A stretch of DNA of 64,000 bases from Tritrichomonas musculus (lineage: Eukaryota; Parabasalia; Tritrichomonadida; Tritrichomonadidae), in contig JAPFFF010000010.1 in the NCBI GenBank assembly GCA_039105265.1, positions 3,162,001 to 3,226,000 on the forward strand, given 5' to 3'. A program made the translations under genes and the position numbers. A model generated the notes under the pieces. That model searched no databases, was not told the DNA's origin, and was given only the letters and a program-made list of their open reading frames with translations. The stretch's first letter is position 1. Each line of letters starts with the position of its first letter. Below are positions 21,301-30,351 of the stretch, piece by piece.

Positions 21301-21893
21301 TTATCTTTCAAGATTCTGTTAATTGGATATTGTTTTACAGATACTTTAATTATGTCATCAAAAATTGACTTAACGTATTTTTTAACGTTCGATATCGGAT
21401 CATTTTCACGAAAAATGAGTTCTTTTTCATCGTAGATGAGAGTTATCGTAGGAATGTCTATTCGAACATCAACATTGACATTTGGTGGAACAGATAAAAG
21501 ATGGTAACCATCAATAGGAACTTGGATTCCCCATAATAAAAATTTAATATTATTAAAGGAAAAATATAAGTTTTCGCTTTTTGCAAAGTATTTGATTACA
21601 TCTTTAAATTCCATTGAATCTGCATTAGTAACAATAATTGTCCTTCCATCAGGAAAATTAAATTTGATATGATGACTCGTGTCAATAAACTGGATTTCAA
21701 AAGTATAATTTTCATCAATTGAATTTAATGGATGATCCGGGGTAAAAACTTTAATATAAAATTGATCTTCGCGAATGTTTAATTTTTTTGAAATATGATG
21801 TTTAAAATTACGAATGGTTTCGCATGCATTTACATCAACTTCTACATATTTTTTATAACAGGGATCAGCAACTGTATAAGAAAAGCGTCTCAT
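18321..21893 (-). CDS. Multi-ubiquitin-like-domain pseudokinase
   Basis: This intact 1190-residue frame has about eleven predicted ubiquitin-like modules of 60-80 residues, then a kinase-like domain (about 900-1175). Five modules fill residues 1-380. Three tandem module pairs follow, each starting near MFTFEYK (residues about 390, 566 and 722); the first two pairs are near-identical at DNA level with a 528-bp period. The kinase-like domain keeps the ATP-contact lysine (K934 in FALKIL), the helix-C glutamate (E965), LNHPNIIHAFG, a CAPEIADG segment and DVFSFGVVVHFIIT. The catalytic loop reads HLNLTPSSIFID (H1045; HRD Asp replaced by Asn1047) and DFG reads GFD (1065-1067), so phosphotransfer is unlikely. 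The likely role is a scaffold or sensor that binds ubiquitin-like folds. No membrane segment is seen. The stop reads TAAT. Module count is by eye. Confidence 0.8.
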   Translation of the reverse strand: MRRFSYTVADPCYKKYVEVDVNACETIRNFKHHISKKLNIREDQFYIKVFTPDHPLNSIDENYTFEIQFIDTSHHIKFNFPDGRTIIVTNADSMEFKDVIKYFAKSENLYFSFNNIKFLLWGIQVPIDGYHLLSVPPNVNVDVRIDIPTITLIYDEKELIFRENDPISNVKKYVKSIFDDIIKVSVKQYPINRILKDNDLLQSDKRYEINATKIFGFVSMKNGHKFYHEMNYLSTVIDAKRMLIASHDDRGYSIENFVIYDTTKIVKNLNKKLNDFTEICFDINSSEDIIEITFVPDESNENKFEPFNFQFDSKIKISDVAKKISERFGIDDEIEILHAEYGTKSRLDSSNNLSDIHALFPDDLLFVKIIKKGKKKISKSKFRPVQRHISDEKKMFTFEYKDTTKSCLFDKDSCLIDLIPQIKNLFGIKRKEEVLFKIKNGATIEDKNISMQTFKDDVIIKIYLRMVDYSFKLNNNETIHHVSLEFNANLLQLKNKIVNELKFDDVTKIEVYLNDGFLNDDSALLDDLNINDSVLIVNQILSSSSRSRRKRFASSAKFKPVQRHISDEKKMFTFEYKGTTKSCLFDKDSCLIDLIPQIKIMFIIKQKEEVLFKIKNGATIEDKNISMQTFEDDTIIMIYLKVNTYSFKVNGSDVIHHVRLNYDSNLLQFKLKIAFQLKIDDLTKIEVYLNDDILNDDSVLLNSLNINDDSVLIFNIKNDDKKKLFTFEYKGIRKSCMLEKDQCLVDFVPQIKKMFRIYKKDKIAFKTNEDIPIDDLDISMDSFADDAIIKIYLKERFYSFKMNGIDGVHHVFLDANADLLQLKNKISVALKIEDLTKINVYFDDVVLNDDKLLLDSLNIYDSVLIVDIQSNDRAFKSDYKIIFLSDDFMNQLLPQIIDDNIINSTMSATTYKVNCIDVSSLAFNPEKKEFFALKILKGKLATKGDSDDTFNVTVTKIKYMSVDYEILAQLNHPNIIHAFGIFYGNKSINPCILFECFGMTLDDFIKKSFSPDDTNNNEVDGVDLVAIIYEIATAMKYVHSLGITHLNLTPSSIFIDFNKHAKIGGFDMSSVIYDDSISFDSMAYDHAYCAPEIADGIFDEKTDVFSFGVVVHFIITHGNLPTIADSKPVFKQKLNGIAKKLICECLSFDPAKRPTFDVIINYIMKRKFNLISGIEYQIGYLNKFLGLHHE

Positions 21894-22552
21894 GGTCTTT
21901 ATTCTAAAATATTTGGCTTATAAAATTTTGCCAAAGCTTTCAAAATTATTAAAATTTTTGGAAATTTTAACTCTCTCTTTTTTTTGAATAATTAAGAGCA
22001 CTTTAAGCCAAAATATAAACCATTCAAAATTTCGAGAAACGTGAAAAATACTTTATCATATTTTATTAATAATAAAAATAATTTTTAAATTGAAGCATAA
22101 ATCTACAGTTTTAATACCTGTTTGATCTTTCTGTTTAATATTGGGAAATATCAACTTTTTCAGAAAAAAATTTACATAAATTTTAAAATATATATATCTC
22201 AATATTAAACAGAAAGATCAAACAGATATTAAAAATATAGATTTATTGTTGGAGAAAAAATATATTAATATCAATTATATTTCAAATAAAAGAAATTTTT
22301 TTGGCTTGCAGTTGTCTAATAATTATTTAACTCATTGATTCAACCTAGAATCCTGCGTATTTACATACTTTTATGGATTATTTCACATATATTGTACATC
22401 TAATATACTATGTAATCTCTTTTAAGAGTTGTTAACAGATCCTTTTTAGAAAATTCACCAAAATTTCAAATCTTTATATTTTTTAAAATGTTGCTAACCA
22501 AAAATCGCATTATATTCAATGATTTAAAGCAATAATTTGGTATTTCAACGAT
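21894..22552. other. AT-rich intergenic DNA
   Basis: This is the upstream region of the pseudokinase gene. No TCA initiator is obvious near its ATG. It contains the long inverted repeat listed separately; nothing else is recognised. Confidence 0.5.
22098..22246. repeat. Long inverted repeat (46-bp arms)
   Basis: The arms at 22098-22143 and 22200-22246 are complementary over 46 bp with three mismatches; the shared core CTGTTTGATCTTTCTG is exact. The loop is about 56 nt and AT-rich. The transcript would form a long, nearly perfect hairpin. It may be a short foldback transposon or a hairpin RNA source; no clear target duplication is visible. Confidence 0.7.
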
Positions 22553-22780
22553 TTATTTGAACAATGAAGCTAGGAATTGCATTAATTTAATCACAGGATT
22601 TACCAACTCATCTGCTGCATTTACACCTTCTTCATAATAATTTGCTACATATATTTTAGGATTATTAAGATCCCTTACTTTGTTTCCATTTGTGATATCT
22701 TTTTTATAAATCAAATTTCCTGAATCACGGCCAAAAAGTTCTATATAAGCTCTTGTAATACGAAGATAAAGTAAAAGTAT
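22553..22780 (-). pseudogene. Open coding stretch of an unrecognised, broken gene (C-terminal part)
   Basis: About 75 codons are open to a stop at 22553-22555 and look coding, with mixed composition: ITRAYIELFGRDSGNLIYKK, then KVRDLNNPKIYVANYYEEG, then NAADELVNPVIKLMQFLASL. It lies downstream of two other open stretches on the same strand and may belong with them. I do not recognise the family. Confidence 0.4.
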
Positions 22781-22843
22781 TTACAAACAATTTCAGCCAT
22801 GTTGTCTTTGAAGAAGAAAAAAATCTTCTTTTTGTAATTGTAA

Positions 22844-23332
22844 TCAATTCTCAACATTTACTAAACCAATTTTACTACGGAGACCTTCACCTTTTGGAAG
22901 AATGATTCCAGCTGCCTCTATTGAATGAATAAAATGTAAAATATTGATTAATTTGTCAGATGGTGGAATGAATGTTTCTCTTTGATATTCACAAGGAAGA
23001 AGTAAGAGTTGAAGATTATGAAGAATTCGACTTTCTTTCGGATCAACACAAGCAACAAAACTTTCATGCTCTCCTCTGGTTCCAATTTGGATCTCTGTAT
23101 CTTTCAGTGAGTCCATGATGACTTTCAAATGGTGAATCAACATCTTTAAACAAGTATTCTGAATAATTATAAAATGATCATTACATAGACATGTTTCATA
23201 TGAAGGCATTAGTGATGTGAGCACTTTCACTTCTGTTTCATATGATGCGAATATTTTTTTGCTAAGTTTAAGAAGTAGGTAAATCGAAAATTTATACTTT
23301 TTTCTACAGACGTTAACTATAATAATATACAT
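22844..23332 (-). pseudogene. Open coding stretch of an unrecognised gene
   Basis: This open frame of 162 codons has plausible coding composition in its second half (HESFVACVDPKESRILHNLQ, then PSDKLINILHFIHSIEAAG). The first 30 or so codons are low-complexity and may not be translated. The likely helical protein has no motif I can name. Neighbouring open stretches on the same strand lie in other frames, so the whole looks like a decayed gene; an intact small gene is possible. Confidence 0.4.
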
Positions 23333-23529
23333 TTTTCTTGATGTGAATAATAATTTTCGTTATTATTTTAAAATAAATCAATATTTTAATTAGTTTTATA
23401 AATAATATTTAAAAATGAAGAATGTTTAGCCAAAAACGATTGAGAAAAATTGAATTTTTATATAAAAATATTTGTCGAAAAAAGTATAAATTTCCGATCT
23501 ACCAAGAAGTAGCTTATTTTCTATATTAT

Positions 23530-23912
23530 TTATGCGTAGCGTCCTTTGGTTGAATAGAGAGGCCAACTTTTTGAATCAAAATCAACATTTTCTATCAATT
23601 GACCTTTATTATCAATTTGAATTGAATGTAAAAGTACGTTATATAGATGATTTTCATCATCACGTATTATTTTTGTGTTTTCTAACAAGATTCGTTTGTT
23701 ACGAATAACTTTATTAATCGTATTTACTTCGTCATTGTACTTAGTAATTAATTTATGGTCACTCCAATATGGACAATGTCCATGTTCAAGTTCTCCAGGT
23801 TCCAATGAATGCATTTTATTAGTACAATTATATAATAAATTTTGAAATCTTTTATGAGTAATTTCACATGAATTTTCTTTTGAAAGTGGAGGAATAAAAC
23901 TTGTGTCTGAGC
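23530..23912 (-). pseudogene. Open coding stretch of an unrecognised gene (N-terminal part)
   Basis: The frame is open for about 127 codons ending at 23530. It looks coding: FIPPLSKENSCEITHKRFQN, then HSLEPGELEHGHCPYWSDHK, then SWPLYSTKGRYA. It has Cys and His residues but no regular zinc-binding spacing that I can define. An internal ATG at 23814 would give 94 residues. The family is not recognised. It lies about 720 bp left of the tandem-array boundary. Confidence 0.45.
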
Positions 23913-23942
23913 CTCAGAAATATTGATAAAACATTGCTGCAT

Positions 23943-24633
23943 AGCTTTCTTTATGTTGTCTTTTCAATATTTTGTTTAATGTTCATATTATTATTAAGTT
24001 ATTTCTTGTTTTAAAATCAAGAAGAAATATAAATAAATAAAAAATTAATTTTTTTTTTTTTTCATTTTTGAAAAGTCTTAAAAAGCAACGATTCCATATA
24101 TTCAAATAAAAATTCAAATTGATGACAATCCAATTTTATTTGATAAAAAATGAATAATAAACTATGAATATGTATTTTTTATGATATACTTAAGTTTATA
24201 ATATATATATATAGCTAAAAAGATATAAAATTTCAGCTCAAATAAATCTTTAATCATTATTGAATATCCTTAACAAAGTTAAAAAAAGAAGTTGAAATTC
24301 ATTAATTAAATATAAAATCATATGTTTAATTAATTTATTACAGATATCAATGATATAAATGCTGCTTTAATGGAGAAATGGATGAAAATTAATAAAAAAT
24401 ATCAAAATAGCTTGAAAATAGTTTAAAAAGAATCTACTCGGGAACTTGATTTAAAACTGATTTTCCGGGTTTTTATGAATTTTTAGCCTTCGGAGAAGCG
24501 ATTTTTGTAATTTTTTGGGTAAAATAATGAGCAGAAAAGAAATTATTAGCAAAATAAAATTGATAAAAATTATAATAAAAATAAAATAAATAATTAGAAT
24601 CGAAAATTATCATATTTTAATAAAATATAATAA
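23943..24633. other. AT-rich DNA left of the array boundary
   Basis: No gene, tRNA or repeat is recognised. The last bases before the array are low-complexity AT sequence (24537-24633), so any duplication or recombination trace at the junction is hard to see. Confidence 0.5.
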
Positions 24634-25225
24634 AACAGGAATTCCTCCAGCGCCACGTGGAGTTCCACAAATAGAAGTTACCTTTGATGTCAACGCCGAT
24701 GGTATTATGAATGTTTCAGCGCAAGATAAATCTACCGGGAATGTTAAGAAGATCACGATTAAGAATGAGAAAGGACGTCTTTCACAATCCGATATCGATA
24801 AGATGGTTGCAGATGCCGAGAAATTCAAAGCACAAGATGAAGAAGTTCGTAAGAAAGTTGAAGCCAAGAATGCACTTGAAGGATACTGCTTTGGAGTTCG
24901 TAACTCATTATCGAACGAACAATTTGCGAATGCCATTCCACAGACAGATAAGGACACTATCAACAAAGAAATCAACGACACGCTTGCGTGGGTTGATGCA
25001 CATCAAGATGCTGAAGTTTCAGAATTTGAAAGCAAACAAAAAGAACTTGAAAGCAAATTGATGCCAATCATGCAACGCGCATATCAAGGAGCAGCACCAG
25101 GAGGATCCGGAGCCGGAGGTCCAGGTGGAATGCCAGGCGGAATTGATCCAAATATGTTCAACCAAGGTGGCTCAGGTGGAACATCAGGAGGACACAGTGG
25201 ACCACGTGTTGAAGAAGTCGATTAA
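24634..25225 (+). pseudogene. hsp70, 5'-truncated copy at the array edge
   Basis: Identity with the intact copies begins at AACAGGAATTCC (24634), which corresponds to codon 460, and continues to the stop. Only the end of the substrate-binding domain, the lid, the GGMP-like tail and EEVD remain (196 codons). The sequence before the junction is unrelated AT-rich DNA with no hsp70 promoter motifs. The first internal ATG is at 24707 (codon 484). A functional product is unlikely; this is the left border of the array. Confidence 0.9.
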
Positions 25226-25488
25226 ATTCCTATGTAATTGAATTTTTTTTTAACTTAATTCAACAAAATTGCAAAAACAAATTGTAAATTAATAAAAGCA
25301 TGTTAATATTTTATTTTAAAATTAAATCAAATATTCTTTTATTATTTTAAAACTAACTCATTTCTATTATGAAAGTAAATCAGAGAATGATAGCATTTAA
25401 AAGAAAAGAGTGACATTTTTTTATTATTATTATTATTGTCAAATGCCAGAATAAAATTAAATAAATGTAATTAATTAAGAACATTAGC

Positions 25489-25561
25489 GGGACTTTAGCT
25501 CACCTGGGAGAGCGTACGACTGAAGATCGTAAGGTACGTGGTTCGAGTCCGCGAAGTCCCA
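25489..25561 (+). tRNA. tRNA-Phe (GAA), array copy 1
   Basis: The cloverleaf folds fully: acceptor GGGACTT/AAGTCCC, D-stem GCTC/GAGC, anticodon stem TACGA/TCGTA with loop CTGAAGA (anticodon GAA), T-stem CGTGG/CCGCG with loop TTCGAGT, and discriminator A. It has 73 nt, no intron and no encoded CCA. It starts 264 bp after the hsp70 stop codon. A run of ten T starts a few bases downstream and serves as the Pol III terminator. It supplies phenylalanyl-tRNA for UUU/UUC codons. Confidence 0.95.
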
Positions 25562-25991
25562 AAATATATTTTTTTTTTATTTATTTATTTTTGTCGAAAA
25601 TCAAAATGATTTTAAAATTTATAAATAAGAAATATAAAGTTTTCTTTTTTGTTTTTGTTTTCCATATATATTTATATTTATGTTAACACGTATGCTGAAG
25701 AAACTGTCAATAAAAATAAAAAAATTGTTTTCATTTGAAATCAATTGAGTAATACATTTGAAATAAAAATAAGAATAAAAATGAAATTTATATCAATTTA
25801 AAAGATAAAGAGTTATATTTTAATAATTGTTATAAAATTGATTAAATGATAAGTGAAGATTGTCATAAAAATACATGACAAAACAAGACAAGACAAAATA
25901 AAATTTATATATAATAAAGATAATAGGAAAAACAGTTAAAGTAATATAAGAAATGATATAAGTTTAAGAGTGAAGAATAGAATAATTTGTT
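25562..25991. other. Spacer between tRNA-Phe and first 5S gene
   Basis: AT-rich, no gene seen. The same spacer recurs in every unit; this edge copy lacks 20 bp (near 25900) that lie between short AATAAAA repeats in the other units, consistent with slippage or a small deletion. Confidence 0.6.
25951..25991 (+). promoter_or_regulatory. Conserved upstream element of 5S gene a
   Basis: The 41 bp directly before 5S copy a match those before copy b (26225-26265) at nearly all positions in standard units, including AGAATAGACTAATTTATT next to the gene. Spacers outside this block do not match. In this edge unit two bases differ (25982 and 25989). It is probably an upstream promoter element that aids the internal 5S control region. 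Confidence 0.55.
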
Positions 25992-26108
25992 GAAGCGGCC
26001 ATACCCGGCTGGATACATCCAGCTCCATTCCGAACCTGGAAATTAAGCAGTCGCGGGCTGCATCAGTACTGGGCTGGGTGACTTCCCGGGAACGTGTAGT
26101 GTCGCTTC
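25992..26108 (+). rRNA. 5S rRNA, unit 1 copy a
   Basis: The 117-bp sequence has the eukaryotic 5S pattern: 5' GAAGCGGCCATACC, CATTCCGAACCTGGAAATTA, CAGTACTGGGCTGGGTGAC, and a 3' end whose CGCTTC pairs with GAAGCG of the 5' end. The internal box A and box C regions are in place. A run of T follows directly (Pol III terminator). It is a structural RNA of the large ribosomal subunit. Confidence 0.95.
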
Positions 26109-26224
26109 CTTTTTTTTCTTTTATAATATATATATATAATAGAAGAACACAAATATATTTTTGTTAATTTTATCAAAGCTACATTTTAAAAATCATTAAA
26201 AAAAAGCGGTTATAATAATATGCT

Positions 26225-26265
26225 AAATGATATAATTTTAAGAATGGAGAATAGACTAATTTATT
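26225..26265 (+). promoter_or_regulatory. Conserved upstream element of 5S gene b
   Basis: This is the partner of the block before copy a; it runs from AAATGATATAA to the base before the gene. Confidence 0.55.
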
Positions 26266-26382
26266 GAAGCGGCCATACCCGGCTGGATACATCCAGCTCC
26301 ATTCCGAACCTGGAAATTAAGCAGTCGCGGGCTGCATCAGTACTGGGCTGGGTGACTTCCCGGGAACGTGTAGTGTCGCTTC
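26266..26382 (+). rRNA. 5S rRNA, unit 1 copy b
   Basis: Identical in sequence to copy a over all 117 bp. It lies 157 bp downstream and is followed by T-runs. Confidence 0.95.
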
Positions 26383-26794
26383 CTTTTTTTCTTTTCTTTT
26401 TATTAATAATATATTATATATATCTTTATATGTTTCACTTATGGTGTTGCTTCTCTAATTTATTTTTTTTTCGAAATGATTTTTTTTGTTATTTGTTTTT
26501 AGGTAAAAAACATCATTAATTATTATATGTATTCAATTTTTGGAATTATTTATGTGAAAATTTTCTAAATTGATTGACTATTTATCGAAGAAAATAGATA
26601 TGTGTTTTGACTATTTATCGTCATAAAAATATTGAATGAATTCCTCTCAATCATTTTCAATATATTTGAATGATTTTCTCTCAATTTTGATTCTCCCGAC
26701 CATTTAACATTTGTGAGAATGTATACAATTTTGAATGATACTAAGAAAAATGTAAATTTTAAAAATCATTTTTTTTATTTGAAACACAAAACAA
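26383..26794 (+). promoter_or_regulatory. hsp70 upstream region with paired direct repeats
   Basis: This 412-bp region precedes every hsp70 gene. It holds TTGACTATTTATCG twice (26574-26587 and 26607-26620, 33 bp apart) and GAATGAWTTYCTCTCAAT twice (26634-26651 and 26668-26685, 34 bp apart). Both pairs are spaced by about three helical turns and lie about 110-220 bp before the ATG. No canonical heat-shock element array (nGAAn repeats) is evident. These repeats are the best candidates for the control sites of the gene. Confidence 0.6.
26766..26772 (+). promoter_or_regulatory. Trichomonad initiator (Inr) of hsp70
   Basis: TCATTTT fits the TCA(+1)YT(T/A) initiator; +1 would be 26768, giving a 27-nt 5' leader before the ATG at 26795. 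It recurs at the same distance before every hsp70 copy. Confidence 0.65.
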
Positions 26795-28762
26795 ATGTCA
26801 GCAGTCGGAATTGATCTTGGTACTACTTATTCATGCGTTGGTGTCTTTCGCCACAACAGAGTAGATATCATTGCAAACGATATGGGTAATCGTACAACAC
26901 CATCTTATGTCGCTTTTACAGATGAAGAACGTCTTGTCGGTGATGCAGCAAAGAACCAAGCAGCCATGAATCCAACAAACACAGTATTCGATGCAAAACG
27001 TATGATTGGGCGTAAGTTTTCAGATCCAATTGTTCAAAAAGATATGCAACACTGGCCATTCAAAGTTGTTCGTGGAGACGCAGACAGGCCACGAATTCAA
27101 GTCCAATGGAAAGGTGAGACAAAGCAATTTTATCCAGAAGAAATTTCAGCTATGGTTTTAGGTAAAATGAAAGAAGTCGCAGAAACGCAATTAACAGAAA
27201 AAGTTACAGATGCAGTTGTTACAGTTCCTGCTTATTTCAACGATGGACAACGTCAAGCTACTAAAGATGCAGGTGTGATTGCAGGATTAAATGTTCTTCG
27301 TATTATCAATGAACCAACAGCAGCAGCAATTGCATTCGGATTAAATGAGAAATCAGACAAAGAACGTCATGTTCTTATCTTCGATCTTGGAGGTGGTACA
27401 TTCGATGTTTCACTTCTTGATATTGATGGAGGTATGTTTGAAGTTAAAGCAACAGCAGGAGACACTCACCTTGGAGGTGAAGACTTTGATAGCAGAATGG
27501 TTAACTACTTTGCAGATCGTTTCCAAAAGAAATTCAAATGCGATCTTCGTCAGTCACCACGTGCACTAAGAACACTTCGTACAGCATGTGAACGTGCTAA
27601 GAGAACATTATCAACAGCAACTACAGCTTCAATCATTTGTGATTCGCTTTATGAAGGACACGATTTCATGGATAACATTTCACGTGCTATGTTTGAAAAC
27701 TTGAATGATGAATTATTCCGTTCAACAATGAATCCAGTTGCACAAGTTTTGAAGGATGCAAATATGTCAAAGAGTGATGTTACAGATATTGTTCTTGTTG
27801 GAGGTTCATCCAGAATTCCACGTGTTCAACAATTGCTTCAAGATTTCTTCAATGGCAAACAACCATGCCGTGGAGTTGACCCAGATGAAGCTGTTGCATA
27901 TGGTGCCGCAGTTCAAGCAGCAATCATCAAAGGAGACACATCAGAAGCAGTCAAAGACATCCTTCTTCTTGATGTTGCACCACTTTCACTTGGTATTGAA
28001 ACAGCAGGAGAAATCATGACAGTTTTGATTCCTCGTAACACTACAATTCCAGCCAAGAAATCACAAGTTTTCACAACATTCAGTGACAACCAACCAGCAG
28101 TTACAATCAAAGTTTATGAAGGAGAACGTTCAAGGACACGAGATAACAATCTTCTTGGTACATTTGATTTAACAGGAATTCCTCCAGCGCCACGTGGAGT
28201 TCCACAAATAGAAGTTACCTTTGATGTCAACGCCGATGGTATTATGAATGTTTCAGCGCAAGATAAATCTACCGGGAATGTTAAGAAGATCACGATTAAG
28301 AATGAGAAAGGACGTCTTTCACAATCCGATATCGATAAGATGGTTGCAGATGCCGAGAAATTCAAAGCACAAGATGAAGAAGTTCGTAAGAAAGTTGAAG
28401 CCAAGAATGCACTTGAAGGATACTGCTTTGGAGTTCGTAACTCATTATCGAACGAACAATTTGCGAATGCCATTCCACAGACAGATAAGGACACTATCAA
28501 CAAAGAAATCAACGACACGCTTGCGTGGGTTGATGCACATCAAGATGCTGAAGTTTCAGAATTTGAAAGCAAACAAAAAGAACTTGAAAGCAAATTGATG
28601 CCAATCATGCAACGCGCATATCAAGGAGCAGCACCAGGAGGATCCGGAGCCGGAGGTCCAGGTGGAATGCCAGGCGGAATTGATCCAAATATGTTCAACC
28701 AAGGTGGCTCAGGTGGAACATCAGGAGGACACAGTGGACCACGTGTTGAAGAAGTCGATTAA
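26795..28762 (+). CDS. hsp70: Cytosolic heat-shock protein 70, array copy 1
   Basis: The protein has 655 residues, the usual length for cytosolic Hsp70. The ATPase domain (about 1-385) holds [12 protein letters not shown] at 5-16, [25 protein letters not shown] near 195-208 and [17 protein letters not shown] near 330-346. The substrate-binding domain follows, then the helical lid, a Gly-rich GGMP-type tail and the terminal EEVD. EEVD recruits TPR co-chaperones such as Hop and marks the cytosolic class; there is no signal peptide or KDEL. It folds and refolds proteins with ATP. There is no intron. The stop reads TAAA, the trichomonad stop/poly(A) signal. The coding DNA is clearly richer in G+C than its spacer, and codon choice is strongly biased, as in highly expressed genes. 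Confidence 0.98.
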   Translation: MSAVGIDLGTTYSCVGVFRHNRVDIIANDMGNRTTPSYVAFTDEERLVGDAAKNQAAMNPTNTVFDAKRMIGRKFSDPIVQKDMQHWPFKVVRGDADRPRIQVQWKGETKQFYPEEISAMVLGKMKEVAETQLTEKVTDAVVTVPAYFNDGQRQATKDAGVIAGLNVLRIINEPTAAAIAFGLNEKSDKERHVLIFDLGGGTFDVSLLDIDGGMFEVKATAGDTHLGGEDFDSRMVNYFADRFQKKFKCDLRQSPRALRTLRTACERAKRTLSTATTASIICDSLYEGHDFMDNISRAMFENLNDELFRSTMNPVAQVLKDANMSKSDVTDIVLVGGSSRIPRVQQLLQDFFNGKQPCRGVDPDEAVAYGAAVQAAIIKGDTSEAVKDILLLDVAPLSLGIETAGEIMTVLIPRNTTIPAKKSQVFTTFSDNQPAVTIKVYEGERSRTRDNNLLGTFDLTGIPPAPRGVPQIEVTFDVNADGIMNVSAQDKSTGNVKKITIKNEKGRLSQSDIDKMVADAEKFKAQDEEVRKKVEAKNALEGYCFGVRNSLSNEQFANAIPQTDKDTINKEINDTLAWVDAHQDAEVSEFESKQKELESKLMPIMQRAYQGAAPGGSGAGGPGGMPGGIDPNMFNQGGSGGTSGGHSGPRVEEVD

Positions 28763-29025
28763 ATTCCTATGTAATTGAATTTTTTTTTAACTTAATTCAA
28801 CAAAATTGCAAAAACAAATTGTAAATTAATAAAAGCATGTTAATATTTTATTTTAAAATTAAATCAAATATTCTTTTATTATTTTAAAACTAACTCATTT
28901 CTATTATGAAAGTAAATCAGAGAATGATAGCATTTAAAAGAAAAGAGTGACATTTTTTTATTATTATTATTATTGTCAAATGCCAGAATAAAATTAAATA
29001 AATGTAATTAATTAAGAACATTAGC

Positions 29026-29098
29026 GGGACTTTAGCTCACCTGGGAGAGCGTACGACTGAAGATCGTAAGGTACGTGGTTCGAGTCCGCGAAGTCCCA
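29026..29098 (+). tRNA. tRNA-Phe (GAA), array copy 2
   Basis: Identical to copy 1 at 25489; 264 bp after the preceding hsp70 stop. Confidence 0.95.
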
Positions 29099-29548
29099 AA
29101 ATATATTTTTTTTTTATTTATTTATTTTTGTCGAAAATCAAAATGATTTTAAAATTTATAAATAAGAAATATAAAGTTTTCTTTTTTGTTTTTGTTTTCC
29201 ATATATATTTATATTTATGTTAACACGTATGCTGAAGAAACTGTCAATAAAAATAAAAAAATTGTTTTCATTTGAAATCAATTGAGTAATACATTTGAAA
29301 TAAAAATAAGAATAAAAATGAAATTTATATCAATTTAAAAGATAAAGAGTTATATTTTAATAATTGTTATAAAATTGATTAAATGATAAGTGAAGATTGT
29401 CATAAAAATACATGACAAAACAAGACAAGACAAAATAAAAAAAAAAATTTCACAATAAAATTTATATATAATAAAGATAATAGGAAAAACAGTTAAAGTA
29501 ATATAAGAAATGATATAAGTTTAAGAGTGAAGAATAGACTAATTTATT

Positions 29549-29665
29549 GAAGCGGCCATACCCGGCTGGATACATCCAGCTCCATTCCGAACCTGGAAAT
29601 TAAGCAGTCGCGGGCTGCATCAGTACTGGGCTGGGTGACTTCCCGGGAACGTGTAGTGTCGCTTC
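29549..29665 (+). rRNA. 5S rRNA, unit 2 copy a
   Basis: Same sequence as 25992-26108. Its upstream element has the standard AGAATAGACTAATTTATT form. Confidence 0.95.
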
Positions 29666-29822
29666 CTTTTTTTTCTTTTATAATATATATATATAATAGA
29701 AGAATACAAATATATTTTTGTTAATTTTATCAAAGCTACATTTTAAAAATCATTAAAAAAAAGCGGTTATAATAATATGCTAAATGATATAATTTTAAGA
29801 ATGGAGAATAGACTAATTTATT

Positions 29823-29939
29823 GAAGCGGCCATACCCGGCTGGATACATCCAGCTCCATTCCGAACCTGGAAATTAAGCAGTCGCGGGCTGCATCAGTAC
29901 TGGGCTGGGTGACTTCCCGGGAACGTGTAGTGTCGCTTC
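29823..29939 (+). rRNA. 5S rRNA, unit 2 copy b
   Basis: Same sequence as copy a. Confidence 0.95.
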
Positions 29940-30351
29940 CTTTTTTTCTTTTCTTTTTATTAATAATATATTATATATATCTTTATATGTTTCACTTATG
30001 GTGTTGCTTCTCTAATTTATTTTTTTTTCGAAATGATTTTTTTTGTTATTTGTTTTTAGGTAAAAAACATCATTAATTATTATATGTATTCAATTTTTGG
30101 AATTATTTATGTGAAAATTTTCTAAATTGATTGACTATTTATCGAAGAAAATAGATATGTGTTTTGACTATTTATCGTCATAAAAATATTGAATGAATTC
30201 CTCTCAATCATTTTCAATATATTTGAATGATTTTCTCTCAATTTTGATTCTCCCGACCATTTAACATTTGTGAGAATGTATACAATTTTGAATGATACTA
30301 AGAAAAATGTAAATTTTAAAAATCATTTTTTTTATTTGAAACACAAAACAA

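Noticed and set aside
26634-26651. Classical heat-shock element in the hsp70 promoter
   Set aside because: GAA and TTC triplets occur, but not in the regular five-base alternation of a heat-shock element.
27345-27569. Short plus-strand open frames inside each hsp70 gene
   Set aside because: They are out-of-frame shadows of the strongly conserved Hsp70 frame.
28114-28518. Antisense open frame of 134 codons inside each hsp70 gene
   Set aside because: Long antisense frames are a known by-product of hsp70 codon bias. It recurs only because the gene recurs and has no family features of its own.
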